A stretch of DNA of 64,000 nt from Paenibacillus oralis (GCF_003863965.1 NZ_RRCN01000001.1:1103042-1167041); one strand, 5' to 3'; shown: positions 33,046 to 41,948, counted from the first letter of the stretch. Notes: a model not told the origin generated them from the letters alone. A program made the numbers and translations.

Positions 33046-33534
33046 CTACACCTTGCGCCACATCAATATATCGTCCACATACTGTCCATCCATAAAAAAC
33101 TCGTCAACAAGCCGGCCCTGCTCCATAAATCCGCAGCTTTCGTAAAAAGCCACGGCCCCGGGATTGCTGGCCAGCACGCGCAAGGACAATTTGCGTACGC
33201 CCTGCTGCGCGGCGAGCGCAAGCAGCGCCTCCATCAGCGCGCGCCCGATTCCCATACGGTGGCATTCCGGATGGATGGCGATGTTCAAATCGAGCACATG
33301 GGAATTGCTTGGCAGCGGGGTCGGCGGTTTGAAGCCGATGTAGCCGCAGATTCGCCCGCCGATTCCGGCCACGATTTGGCTCCCCGGCGGGCAGCTTTGC
33401 AAAAACTGCTCGCGCGAATTCCAAACGAGCCGCCCGGCCGGCGTGTTCCGCTCATCCCAGACAAGCCGGTCGATCTCCATCAAAGCGGGCGCATCGCGCA
33501 TTTCCGACAAACGGGTCCAAACTTCGCTTTTCAT
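33046..33534 (-). CDS. GNAT family N-acetyltransferase
   Basis: 162 residues. Motif A is HPECHRMGIGRALMEALL and motif B is VLASNPGAVAFYESCGFMEQGR, a RimI-like arrangement. GGAGGG precedes ATG. Substrate unknown. Confidence 0.9.
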   Translation of the reverse strand: MKSEVWTRLSEMRDAPALMEIDRLVWDERNTPAGRLVWNSREQFLQSCPPGSQIVAGIGGRICGYIGFKPPTPLPSNSHVLDLNIAIHPECHRMGIGRALMEALLALAAQQGVRKLSLRVLASNPGAVAFYESCGFMEQGRLVDEFFMDGQYVDDILMWRKV

Positions 33535-33619
33535 CCGCTTCCCTCCTTTTGTGTCGCCACGTTTTTTTCTTTATTTTACACGTTTCGCGGTCCGTTTTGG
33601 ACAACAACCCTCAACCGTT

Positions 33620-34846
33620 TTACATTCCCGATGCGATGCCTGTCGTCTCCCGGTCTTCCCGGTTCATAAACACATGGATCAGAAACGCGCCGATCGCCAG
33701 CACCGCAATCGCCACCGCCAGCCAGGCCACCGGGACCAGTCCGTTCCAGTCGAACAACACGCCCATCGCGTAAGGACCGACCACCCGGCCCGCAACCCCC
33801 ATCCCTCCGACCAAACCGAGGTAAAAAGGAGCGCCCTTGCCCGTCCGGTCGGAAATAAACGACGGAATCGCCGGCGATATGAGCATTTCCCCAAACGTCG
33901 TCAGCACCATCGCCAGCACCATGCTTGGGTAAGTGTGAAAGCCTAAGATGGTCACGTAACCGAGCATATAAAACAAGGCGCTGGCCGTCATCTGCGCTTG
34001 CGGCGAGCCGGCGAAGGTGCGTTTGATCCAGAGCACGAACGGCTGCCCCACAAAAATCAGCACCCCGTTCAACGTCCACAGCACGCTGTAATTCCATTCC
34101 GGCATCCCCTGGGAGATCGTAAACGGCGATACGCCGTTGTTCCAAATGCAGTTGGCCAGCCACAGGAAAAATGAGCCAATCCCCATAAACAAATAAACCG
34201 GATAACATTTCATCAACGTCCAAGCGCTCTGGCCTTCCGCTACGGTTTTACGTTTTTCCACATGCAACTCGCCTTGACTTTTTTGAACTTTGTTCAAATA
34301 AAACCAGAAAAAAACCGCAAATGCCGCCGATGTCAGCCCGTTCAGAATAAAGCTCAAATCGTAGGAAATCTGCGCCAAAAACCCGCTGAGCGCCGTTCCT
34401 ACGGCAACGCCGATGTTGTTCGCCACATAAATGACGTTAAACAGCTCGCCCCGCCGCTCCGCGAAGCGAAAGCCGATGAAGGCCTGGATCGCCGGCATGG
34501 ACATCGCGTTAAAAAAGCCAACCATGGCAATCAGCAGCATAAACTGATGCCAGTTGCCGCTGCCATAAGGCAGAAGCAGCAAAAACAACGCGTTCAGGCC
34601 AAGCCCGCCCACAATCAGCCGCGTCACCCCCAGCCGGTGATACAAAGCCCCGCCCAACAGCTGGCCGGCGATGCCGCCCAGGGACATGACCAAAATAACC
34701 AGACCGGCATCCGTCACCGACCTGCCCAATATTTTAAACACGAACATCGTGATCAGCGGCCACATTAAAGAACCGCCGGCGGAATTGATCAGACTGGCCG
34801 CCAAAAAAACTTTAACCTCGCGCGGGTAAGAACTCAGCCATTTCAT
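33620..34846 (-). CDS. MFS transporter, multidrug-type
   Basis: 408 residues from MKWLSSYPREVKVFLAA (34846), after GGGAGGAG. Twelve hydrophobic spans are visible; GRSVTDAGLVILVMSLGGIAGQ covers span two and YHRLGVTRLI is the usual loop 2-3 motif region. The family exports drugs or related compounds. It stands alone. Confidence 0.85.
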   Translation of the reverse strand: MKWLSSYPREVKVFLAASLINSAGGSLMWPLITMFVFKILGRSVTDAGLVILVMSLGGIAGQLLGGALYHRLGVTRLIVGGLGLNALFLLLLPYGSGNWHQFMLLIAMVGFFNAMSMPAIQAFIGFRFAERRGELFNVIYVANNIGVAVGTALSGFLAQISYDLSFILNGLTSAAFAVFFWFYLNKVQKSQGELHVEKRKTVAEGQSAWTLMKCYPVYLFMGIGSFFLWLANCIWNNGVSPFTISQGMPEWNYSVLWTLNGVLIFVGQPFVLWIKRTFAGSPQAQMTASALFYMLGYVTILGFHTYPSMVLAMVLTTFGEMLISPAIPSFISDRTGKGAPFYLGLVGGMGVAGRVVGPYAMGVLFDWNGLVPVAWLAVAIAVLAIGAFLIHVFMNREDRETTGIASGM

Positions 34847-34891
34847 TCCGTTACTCCTCCCCTCTGTACATGCAGTTCTGTGTATATCCAT

Positions 34892-34915
34892 AAAAAAAGA
34901 GCCCCCAGGGGCTCT
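34892..34915 (-). terminator. Terminator of the molybdopterin oxidoreductase gene
   Basis: Leftward AGAGCCCC-TG-GGGGCTCT followed by a seven-T run. Confidence 0.85.
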
Positions 34916-34981
34916 CCGCACTTTTGCACATTGCCCAGATTACAATAGTATCGCTCAAAAGGGCAAGCCAGGCAAGTACAT

Positions 34982-37057
34982 CTATTGCCGCTTTACATTA
35001 ACGACGGTGGAAAAAAACACCGCACCTCCGCCCATATCGGCAAGCCGGTCGGGCGTGAGGGCATTGGCCCGCGTGCGGCGTCCGTCTTCCTGCTCCCACC
35101 ATAGCCCTTGACTGACGACGATGCCAGGCAGCATTTTGTTGGTGACGGATGCCTTTACGTGATAGCTGCCGCGGCCGTTCCACACCGTGACTTCGTCGCC
35201 GTCGGCAATGCCGCGCTCCTCCGCATCCTGCGGATGGATTTGCAGCAGCGGGCTTTTCTCGAGCGCGGTCAGCTTCTCCACGTTGCCGAACGTCGAGTTC
35301 AGGAAGCTGTGGTTCGGCGGCGAGATGAACATCAGCGGGTAAACCTCTCCCTCGCCCGGCCGGCGTGCGCCGTCATAGCCTTCCTGCAGCGGCACATAAG
35401 CGGGCAGCGGCGGCAGGCCGGCCCTTTCCATCGCGGCGGAATACAGCTCGATTTTGCCCGAAGGCGTCGTTAAGCCGTCCAGATAATGTTTCTTGTGCTC
35501 CATATTCAGCTTGACAAAGCGCTGCTCCTGCAGCTTCTCCAGCGTGACGCCCTCCAAATAAGGGTTATGCGGGAACTGCAGCGCCTGCCGGATCATATCC
35601 TCCTCGCTGTCTTGGAACGCTTCCTCCGCGAAACCCATCGCCTCCGCCAGCAGTTTGAACGTCTCGACATTGCTTTTGCTTTCGCCCCGGGCCGGAATGA
35701 CCGGCTCCTGAAGCTGGACATAATGATGCCAATAAGAGCTGTACAAGTCCGTATTCTCAAAAGTGGACGTCGCCGGCAGCACGATGTCGGCGTATTTGGC
35801 CGTATCCGTCAGGAACAGGTCGTGCACAACGGTGAACAGATCCTCCCGCTGTAAGCCCTGCTCCACCTTCGCGGTATTCGGCGCGACCACCGCCGGGTTG
35901 GAGCAGTACACGAACAGCGCGCGGATCGGCGGATCGAGCGTCAGCAGCGCTTCGCCAAGCTGGTTCATGTTTACCGTGCGGGCGCCCGGATTCGGCCGCA
36001 GGTCGGCCCGTTCCAGCGCGGCCGCGTTCATTTTGCCGTAAGCGCCGTTCGACTTGTACGCGCCGCCGCCGGGCACGAGCCACTGGCCGGTTAGCGCCGG
36101 CAGGCAGCTAATGGTGCGCACGGTCATGCCGCCGTTATCGTGATGCTGCAGGCCGTTCCCGATATGGATGTAGGCCGGCGAAGTCTCGCCGTACAGAACG
36201 GCCAGCTTCACGATGTCCTCCGCCGGCACGCCCGTGATCGCCGAAACACGCTCCGGCGTATATTGCTTCACATGCTCGCGCAGCTCGGCGTGCCCGGTCG
36301 TGTACCGCTCCAGGAACGCTTCGTTCACAAGCCCGCGCTCGAACAGCACATGCATAATCCCAAGCGCCAGAGCGCTGTCCGTTCCCGGGTAGAGCGGAAT
36401 AAACCAGTCGGCCCGCTGCCCGGTGCGGTTGCGGTGCACATCGATCACGACCAGCTGCGCCCCCTGTTTGCGGGCTTTTTCGATCAGGGCGACCTGGTGC
36501 ATGTTGGTGCTGACGAGATTGCCGCCCCAGACGATGATCAGCTTCGCGTTTACCGTCTCCTCCGGGCTGGTCCCGCCGCCGAAGCCCATCGTATATCTCC
36601 ATCCCGCGTTCCCCGCGGAATTGCAAATGCCCTGCTGCAGCTGCGTCGTGCCCAGGCGGTGGAAGAAGCGCCGGTCCATCCCGTCGACGCTGAGAATCCC
36701 CATGTTGCCGTAAAAGCTGTACGGCATTATCGACTCGGGCCCATGCTCACGGATAAGCTCCTTGTACCGTCCGGCGATTTCCGCCATCGCCTCGTCCCAG
36801 GAAATCCGCGTGAATTTCCCTTCGCCTTTGGCCCCAACCCGCTTAAGCGGGTAAAGCACCCGTTCCGGATGGTAGACCCGCTCCGCCATATTGCGGACTT
36901 TATTGCAAATCGCCCCTTGGGTCACCGGATGATCGGGATTGCCCGTCACTTTCACGATTTTTCCGTTCTCTTTATGAAGCAGCAAGCCGCAAGTATCGGG
37001 ACAATCCAGCGGGCACACCGCCGGAAACACCCCGTTCTCTTCGTGGATCATTTCCAT
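34982..37057 (-). CDS. Molybdopterin oxidoreductase (YyaE-like, DMSO reductase family)
   Basis: 691 residues. An N-terminal 4Fe-4S site uses Cys15, Cys19, Cys23 and Cys51. The Mo-ligand region ICNSAGNAGW has Cys145 and Ser147 as candidates. MGD-binding segments include IIVWGGNLVSTN and IVLPATSTFENTD, and the C-terminal dinucleotide-binding barrel is complete. No Tat signal is seen, so it is cytoplasmic like B. subtilis YyaE. Electron partner and substrate are unknown. Confidence 0.88.
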   Translation of the reverse strand: MEMIHEENGVFPAVCPLDCPDTCGLLLHKENGKIVKVTGNPDHPVTQGAICNKVRNMAERVYHPERVLYPLKRVGAKGEGKFTRISWDEAMAEIAGRYKELIREHGPESIMPYSFYGNMGILSVDGMDRRFFHRLGTTQLQQGICNSAGNAGWRYTMGFGGGTSPEETVNAKLIIVWGGNLVSTNMHQVALIEKARKQGAQLVVIDVHRNRTGQRADWFIPLYPGTDSALALGIMHVLFERGLVNEAFLERYTTGHAELREHVKQYTPERVSAITGVPAEDIVKLAVLYGETSPAYIHIGNGLQHHDNGGMTVRTISCLPALTGQWLVPGGGAYKSNGAYGKMNAAALERADLRPNPGARTVNMNQLGEALLTLDPPIRALFVYCSNPAVVAPNTAKVEQGLQREDLFTVVHDLFLTDTAKYADIVLPATSTFENTDLYSSYWHHYVQLQEPVIPARGESKSNVETFKLLAEAMGFAEEAFQDSEEDMIRQALQFPHNPYLEGVTLEKLQEQRFVKLNMEHKKHYLDGLTTPSGKIELYSAAMERAGLPPLPAYVPLQEGYDGARRPGEGEVYPLMFISPPNHSFLNSTFGNVEKLTALEKSPLLQIHPQDAEERGIADGDEVTVWNGRGSYHVKASVTNKMLPGIVVSQGLWWEQEDGRRTRANALTPDRLADMGGGAVFFSTVVNVKRQ

Positions 37058-37120
37058 CCCCTCCTGTCTTAGCTATTGTAGAAAAAAGTTTTTGCTTTTG
37101 TCTACTGCCCCAGCATTTTA

Positions 37121-37136
37121 ATTGGATATTTCCAAT
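37121..37136. repeat. Dispersed palindrome ATTGGATATTTCCAAT
   Basis: Perfect 16-bp palindrome 64 bp upstream of the oxidoreductase start, same family as those at 30648 and 43928. Confidence 0.6.
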
Positions 37137-37217
37137 TGATCATACTCGGAAGGGCTCAAAATGCACTAGCGTTGCATTAACTCTTGCATAAGACGAGTTG
37201 TAGCCTTGATACTAATC

Positions 37218-37400
37218 TAACGGTTGTAACAGCTGCTATTTTACGAAAAAGGACCTTTTCCAAATTCTAACGGTTGTGAGCGCCGTTAATAGCCTTAATC
37301 TAGGTAAAAGTAGCCGTATTTCAGTGAAATAAGCGCCATGGCAACCGTTACAATTTGAAATCAACGTTTTTGGAACAAATAGTGGTTGTGGCAACCGTTA
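37218..37400. repeat. Four-unit mirrored element, TAACGGTTG tag (copy B)
   Basis: Units at 37218 and 37268 (direct), 37327-37350 and 37377-37400 (inverted). Spacing is 50 bp on each side and the outer width is 183 bp, identical to copy A. The rest of 37058-37690 holds two palindromes, a terminator and a short tandem repeat, but no gene. Confidence 0.85.
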
Positions 37401-37452
37401 GAATAGTTGTGTTGCAACGGTTGGGTTCAAAATGGCGACTTAAGCGAATTCT

Positions 37453-37467
37453 ATTGAATTATCCAAT
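37453..37467. repeat. Degenerate palindrome ATTGAATTATCCAAT
   Basis: Variant of the dispersed palindrome, 53 bp after the four-unit element. Confidence 0.45.
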
Positions 37468-37477
37468 AAAACTGCAC

Positions 37478-37520
37478 GAAAAAAAGCCGCCCCTCACAAA
37501 CCAATAATGAGGAAGCGGCC
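37478..37520 (-). terminator. Terminator downstream of the formate/nitrite transporter
   Basis: Leftward GCCGCTTCCTCA...TGAGGGGCGGC followed by a seven-T run. Confidence 0.8.
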
Positions 37521-37589
37521 TGTCGTGCCGTCACGGAATGCGCGGATCATGCCGGCCTATACGGATCAAGCCAGCGATGGAGCTACTCC

Positions 37590-37690
37590 GGTTACACCTT
37601 AAATCATATACCTTAAACCTTACGCCTTAAGCCCTTAGGCCTTAAGCACTTACGCCCTAAGCCGTTAAGCCCTAAACCATTCATTACACC
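37590..37690. repeat. Short tandem repeat, CCTTAAGC/CCTTACGC units
   Basis: About ten imperfect copies of a 9-11 bp unit (CCTTAAGCC, CCTTACG, CCCTAAGCC) run up to and slightly into the 3' end of the transporter gene. Confidence 0.7.
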
Positions 37691-38536
37691 CTAAGCCGTT
37701 TTGCTGCCCGCCTTGACGGATGCGGAAGCCCCTGCCCCCTGGACTGCGCCGGAGTCGGCATTCGTTCCCCGATCCTTCAAATAAGCCGTCCAATACGCCC
37801 CGGCCACGAACAGCCCGCCGCCGGTCAAATTGCCGAGCCAGACCGGGACGAAATTGCCAAGATATTCTCCCCAGGAGAAATATCCTTCAAAAATGGCCGC
37901 CGGGATCAAAAACATATTGGCCACGACGTGCTGAAAACCGATAGCGACAAACGCCATCGTCGGGAACCAGATGCCGAGGATTTTGCCGCTCATATTATCG
38001 GCGCCGTAGGACAGCCAGACGGCCAGGGCCACCAGCCAGTTGCAGCCAATCCCGGAAACAAACGCCTGCAGGAAGCTGTCGTCCAGCTTATGCCCTGCCA
38101 TATCGACCAGTTTATCCAAATACGGTCCGCTTGCCGTCAAACCGACGACATGGCCGAAAAAATAAGCGACAAACAGCGCTCCGACAAAATTGCTCAATGT
38201 GATCAGCACCAGGTTTTTGCACACTTCGCCGGTCGAAATCCGCTTTGCCATCCGGGCCAGGGGAACGGCCATCATGTTGCCCGTCAGCAGCTCTCCGCCG
38301 GCCAGCAGCACGAGTATAAGGCCGATCGGGAACACCGCCGCGCCAATGAATGTGGCAAAGCTCCCCCACTCCGCCGGGGCGCTGGCGATGACGCGGATAT
38401 CCAGCAGAAAACCGAGAGCGATAAACGCTCCGCCGAGAAACCCGAGGATCAGCACGGTCAACAGCGGATTATGCGCTTTTTTGATCCCGTTCTCCACGGT
38501 CACTTCGGCAATCTGCGCGGGTTTATAGTCAGCCAT
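37691..38536 (-). CDS. Formate/nitrite transporter (FNT family)
   Basis: 281 residues with six spans. GGAFIALGF, GGELLTGNMM and the NFVGALF loop are FNT hallmarks, and GIGCNWLVALAVWL fits span five. A 30-residue Gly/Ala/Ser tail is unusual. FNT channels are pentamers moving formate, nitrite or hydrosulfide. The B. subtilis relative YwcJ is in the Rex regulon, and a Rex-type palindrome lies upstream here. Confidence 0.9.
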   Translation of the reverse strand: MADYKPAQIAEVTVENGIKKAHNPLLTVLILGFLGGAFIALGFLLDIRVIASAPAEWGSFATFIGAAVFPIGLILVLLAGGELLTGNMMAVPLARMAKRISTGEVCKNLVLITLSNFVGALFVAYFFGHVVGLTASGPYLDKLVDMAGHKLDDSFLQAFVSGIGCNWLVALAVWLSYGADNMSGKILGIWFPTMAFVAIGFQHVVANMFLIPAAIFEGYFSWGEYLGNFVPVWLGNLTGGGLFVAGAYWTAYLKDRGTNADSGAVQGAGASASVKAGSKTA

Positions 38537-38627
38537 GATTCAAGTCTCCTTCTATTCATTTCACTTTAATGCCCGAGTCTATTGTAGCGTTCCCGCTTCC
38601 TCCAAATAAGTAACATAAATCACGGGA

Positions 38628-38643
38628 GGTGAAAAAATTCACA
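38628..38643. promoter_or_regulatory. Rex-type operator upstream of the FNT gene
   Basis: Leftward TGTGAA-TTTT-TTCACC matches the Rex consensus TGTGAA-N4-TTCACA at 11 of 12 fixed positions. It is about 90 bp before the start codon. Confidence 0.65.
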
Positions 38644-38693
38644 TTTATTCTGCCAGTAATCCACCGCTAACCGTGTACCACTTCTTTGCTCAC

Positions 38694-38734
38694 AAAAAAG
38701 CCGACATCCGAAGCAAAGTGCTTCTTCCGTCGGC
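38694..38734 (-). terminator. Terminator of the NADH oxidase gene
   Basis: Leftward GCCGACGGAAGAAGC...GCTTCGGATGTCGGC followed by TTTTTT. Confidence 0.85.
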
Positions 38735-38792
38735 GTGTTGCGGCCGCTTCGAGGTGAAGGTTACATCAATGGTTGTCTTCCTTCTCCCTCGG

Positions 38793-40154
38793 TTAGGCTT
38801 GTACAGGCTGCTTATTCGGCACTTCCGGCAGCGCGCCAAGGCCGGCGCTGTTCAGGAAATTCCACGGTTTGTTGTAATGCGGCTGGAAGAAGAAGTCGAC
38901 AAAAGCCAGTTCCTCCATCTTCATGCCGTTTTGAATGCATACCGACATCGTATTGATCGACTGGGTTAGATCCGCTTTCGACATGATTTGCGCGCCCAGA
39001 ATGCGCCGCGTGTTTGGCTCGTAAACAACCTTCAGCGTAACCGGTTCATGGGTCGGCATGAATTCAGGACGGTAATTGTCGTTAATGAGCACCGCTTCGG
39101 CCTCAATCCCCGCATCCTTGGCCGCCGCTTCCGTTAAACCGGTTGCCGCGATGTTGTCCTCATAAATCTTGATGCCCGAGGTTCCCTGGGTGCCAAGGTA
39201 TTTTACGGTTGGCGCCACCAGGTTGCGGGCGACCAGCGTCCCCATGCGGACCGCGTTTGTTGCGAGCGGGATGTAGGCATGCTTGCCGGTTGGGTTGTAA
39301 AATACCGCGCAGCTGTCGCCCGCCGCATAAACGTCCGGCTTGCTGGTGCGCATATATTCGTCCACGATGATCGCCCCGTTGCCGAGCATATCCACCTGGC
39401 CTTGAAGCAGCCCGGTATTCGGACGGAAGCCGATGCACATAATCACTAGATCGGCGTCATATTTTCCCTGATCGGTTACGACGCGGGTTACCTTGCCTTC
39501 CTCGCCCTCGAAGCGGGTTACCTTTTGTCCAAGCGCCAGCTGAATGCCATGATCGCTAAGCGATTGCTCGATTTTGTCCGTGTACTCCTGGTCCAGATAT
39601 TTGCTCAGAATCCGGTCCTCCGCATCGATCAAGGTAACCTGCTTGCCGTTCAATTGAAAAGCCTCCACAAGCTCCACGCCGATATAACCGGCGCCTACGA
39701 CGACGATATTTTTCGCTTGTTTGGCCTTTTCGATAATCGTATTGGAATGGTTGAAGTTTTTCGAAAGCACGATGTTTTCCAGCTCAATGCCCTCGAATTT
39801 CGGCACGATCGGCCACGATCCGGTCGTAACGACCAGCTTGTCGAACGTATCCTCGAACTCTTCACCGGTGACAAAATTACGGGCCCGCAAGGTTTTGGCG
39901 TCCGTATCGACCGCTACCACCTCATGGCGCATTTTCGTGTGCACCCCCAGCTCCGCCAACTGCTCCGGCGAGGAGTAAAACAATCCCTGCGGGTCCTTTA
40001 CCATCCCGCCGACATATAATGCGATCCCGCACGACAGGAACGAAATGTTGTCGTTCCGTTCATAAACGGTAATGTTCGCTTCCGGGTATAATTTGGCGAT
40101 ATTGACGATGGCGGCCGTGCCTGCGTGTGTACATCCGATAACTGCTACTTTCAT
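38793..40154 (-). CDS. nox: NADH oxidase / CoA-disulfide reductase family, Nox-like
   Basis: 453 residues from MKVAVIGCTHAG (40154), after GAGGAGG. FAD motif is at residues 1-30, redox-active Cys42 is in FLSCGIALYVGG, NAD motif VVVGAGYIGVELVEAF is near 160 and FAD-binding DVYAAGDS near 280. Water-forming NADH oxidases keep this single cysteine. The C-terminal domain FFFQPHYNKPWNFL fits. Three Rex-type sites control the promoter, so it should be induced when NADH rises. Confidence 0.92.
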   Translation of the reverse strand: MKVAVIGCTHAGTAAIVNIAKLYPEANITVYERNDNISFLSCGIALYVGGMVKDPQGLFYSSPEQLAELGVHTKMRHEVVAVDTDAKTLRARNFVTGEEFEDTFDKLVVTTGSWPIVPKFEGIELENIVLSKNFNHSNTIIEKAKQAKNIVVVGAGYIGVELVEAFQLNGKQVTLIDAEDRILSKYLDQEYTDKIEQSLSDHGIQLALGQKVTRFEGEEGKVTRVVTDQGKYDADLVIMCIGFRPNTGLLQGQVDMLGNGAIIVDEYMRTSKPDVYAAGDSCAVFYNPTGKHAYIPLATNAVRMGTLVARNLVAPTVKYLGTQGTSGIKIYEDNIAATGLTEAAAKDAGIEAEAVLINDNYRPEFMPTHEPVTLKVVYEPNTRRILGAQIMSKADLTQSINTMSVCIQNGMKMEELAFVDFFFQPHYNKPWNFLNSAGLGALPEVPNKQPVQA

Positions 40155-40208
40155 GATGGTTTCCTCCTCAAAATGTTTGTTTATTTTTTCACATATCCAA
40201 ATAAATAA

Positions 40209-40296
40209 TGTGAAAGTGTTCACTTAAACGGCTGCAATTTTGTGAAATGTTTCACCTTATGTCTTATATTATAGTGTGACATTTTTCACATTGCAA
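40209..40296 (-). promoter_or_regulatory. nox promoter with three Rex-type operators
   Basis: Promoter: TTGCAA (40291-40296), 17 bp, TATAAT (40268-40273), leftward. Operators of form TGTGAA-N4-TTCACA lie at 40275-40290, exactly filling the spacer, at 40241-40256 in the early leader, and at 40209-40224 further down. Bound Rex would block polymerase directly. Confidence 0.75.
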
Positions 40297-40555
40297 GAGG
40301 TAAAAAGAAGTTTTTTAAATATTCACAATTTTAGTCAAGGCTCAAAACCGAGATCATTGCTTGACGAATTAAATTATGACTTCGGCTCTGAGGTGGCTGT
40401 GTATAGCGTTCGTGTCTTGGTGTTTTGGTGCCTCTGCATGCCGCCTTGCACGATTATCCCCTTCGTTCAGGGGACTGGGGGTGTGGGGGCTAGTGTGCGG
40501 GATAATGAAAAGAAGAGATAAGAAATAAATGAAGCGGTTTGGGTGGATTTTTGGC

Positions 40556-40607
40556 TTGAAAATGGAACATATGTTTGGTAAAATTAAATAAAAAGAACAT
40601 ATGTACG
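40556..40607 (+). promoter_or_regulatory. SOS-type promoter with two LexA boxes
   Basis: TTGAAA (40556-40561), 17 bp and TAAAAT (40579-40584). A LexA (DinR) box GGAACATATGTTTG fills the spacer (40564-40577); a second, AGAACATATGTACG, lies at 40594-40607, 30 bp on. Both resemble the Bacillus consensus CGAAC-N4-GTTCG. Confidence 0.65.
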
Positions 40608-40636
40608 TAAATTCTTGATTTGGGAGGTGAGCGGAT

Positions 40637-41539
40637 ATGGAAGCCAATGCGGGAACGGAGCTTCAACCATTCAGCAGCCGTTACCACAGCGAGCAGGACT
40701 GCATGGAGGCGCTAATCGCGATGAAGTGGCCAAACGGCTTCGTCTGCCCGCGCTGCGCTCACACCCGGTGCAGCCGTCTGACCTCCCGGCATATCCCCTT
40801 GTTCGAGTGCGGAAAGTGCAAGCATCAAACATCGGCTTTAATCGGCACGATTTTTGAAGGAACGCATCTGCCCCTGCTCAAGTGGTTCAATGCGCTGGAG
40901 TTGTTCTTGCTTGAGGACGGCATCTCGGCGATACGGCTGAGCCAGGTGATCCGAGTCACCTACAAAACCGCCTGGTTGCTGCTGCACAAAATACGCCATG
41001 CCGCCCTAGAGATCGATGCCCGGGAGCTGCTCTGCGGAGACGTGAAGGTGAACAGCGATCTGTATGGGTGTAATCCGTCCCGGTGTCAGTTTCCGCATCC
41101 GTATGCCTCGGCGGTAGTAGCGGGATGCACGGTCACGGAGTCGGGCGAGCCGGAGCAGGTCAAAATCCGCCTGGTGCCGCATAAGAGAGGAGACGGACAA
41201 AGGGCAAACCGTCACGAACTCGCCGCGTTCATCAACGGGCATGTGGATGTCCGTACATCGGCGGTGCAGTCGTTTCCTCTAGCATTTCGACTGTATGCGC
41301 CCTTGCGGAAAGTGGTGAGAGAGGCATGGGAATCACTGAAGAGTACGTATGGAGCCTTGGGACTGAAGCATCTGCAGGCGTACCTGAACGAGTACACCGG
41401 ACGCCGCCGGCTGCGCTTGCTCGGAGCGGAAGAAACGATGCGGCAGAAGTTACTGCTTATGTGTGTGTCAATTCCGGCAATTCCTTACCGCCGGCTGATC
41501 GCGCGCCAACCGAATCAGCCCATTGCGGCTGCAGCCTAA
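40637..41539 (+). CDS. IS1595 (ISXO2-like) family transposase, possibly degenerate
   Basis: 300 residues after GGGAGG. The N-terminal zinc ribbon has CPRCAH and CGKCKH (residues about 35-65), followed by FEGTHLPLLKWFNAL, then the ISXO2 domain. The C terminus has the LKHLQAYLNEYTGRRRL ending usual for the family. The expected DETY-type first catalytic motif is replaced by CGDVKVNSDLYG, and the gap before WESLK is short, so catalytic activity is doubtful. Confidence 0.75.
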   Translation: MEANAGTELQPFSSRYHSEQDCMEALIAMKWPNGFVCPRCAHTRCSRLTSRHIPLFECGKCKHQTSALIGTIFEGTHLPLLKWFNALELFLLEDGISAIRLSQVIRVTYKTAWLLLHKIRHAALEIDARELLCGDVKVNSDLYGCNPSRCQFPHPYASAVVAGCTVTESGEPEQVKIRLVPHKRGDGQRANRHELAAFINGHVDVRTSAVQSFPLAFRLYAPLRKVVREAWESLKSTYGALGLKHLQAYLNEYTGRRRLRLLGAEETMRQKLLLMCVSIPAIPYRRLIARQPNQPIAAAA

Positions 41540-41948
41540 TAGAAATGCTTGAACGGTACAGACGTTGCTGCAAACGGATTCAGGCTGCTGTAAGATCACG
41601 GTCTTTTCATTTTTTCCGGTGTCTTGCCCTATCCCTCCCGTCAAGTCTGCTTCCCTTCTCCTAGACCTCTTTCTTCTAAACCGGCCTAATGATCTCGAAC
41701 ATGTATGTTTACCCCGAATATATCCGCTTCTCTCAAATTTATATCCTTCTCCTGAATGTGTATCTTCTTCTCTGTTTCCTGATCAAACGGGATAATCGTG
41801 CAAAGCGTCTGGCCAGCGGATGTTGATCCTGCCGACCAACCCACCGGCTTTCCCTGTCCTCAAGCTTTCAACACCCTTCCGGTATTTCTTGCCACGATTG
41901 GTTACCGGTTTGACTATCAAGCACTGATTATTAGGTTGAGTCTCAATT

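Larger units (their letters stand above)
40446..41803. mobile_element. IS1595-like insertion element
   Basis: A 15-bp perfect inverted repeat, TTGCACGATTATCCC (40446-40460) and GGGATAATCGTGCAA (41789-41803), encloses one transposase gene and its promoter. No clear 8-bp target duplication is seen, so the insertion may be old or the ends misplaced. The 250 bp after the transposase contain no gene. Confidence 0.6.
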
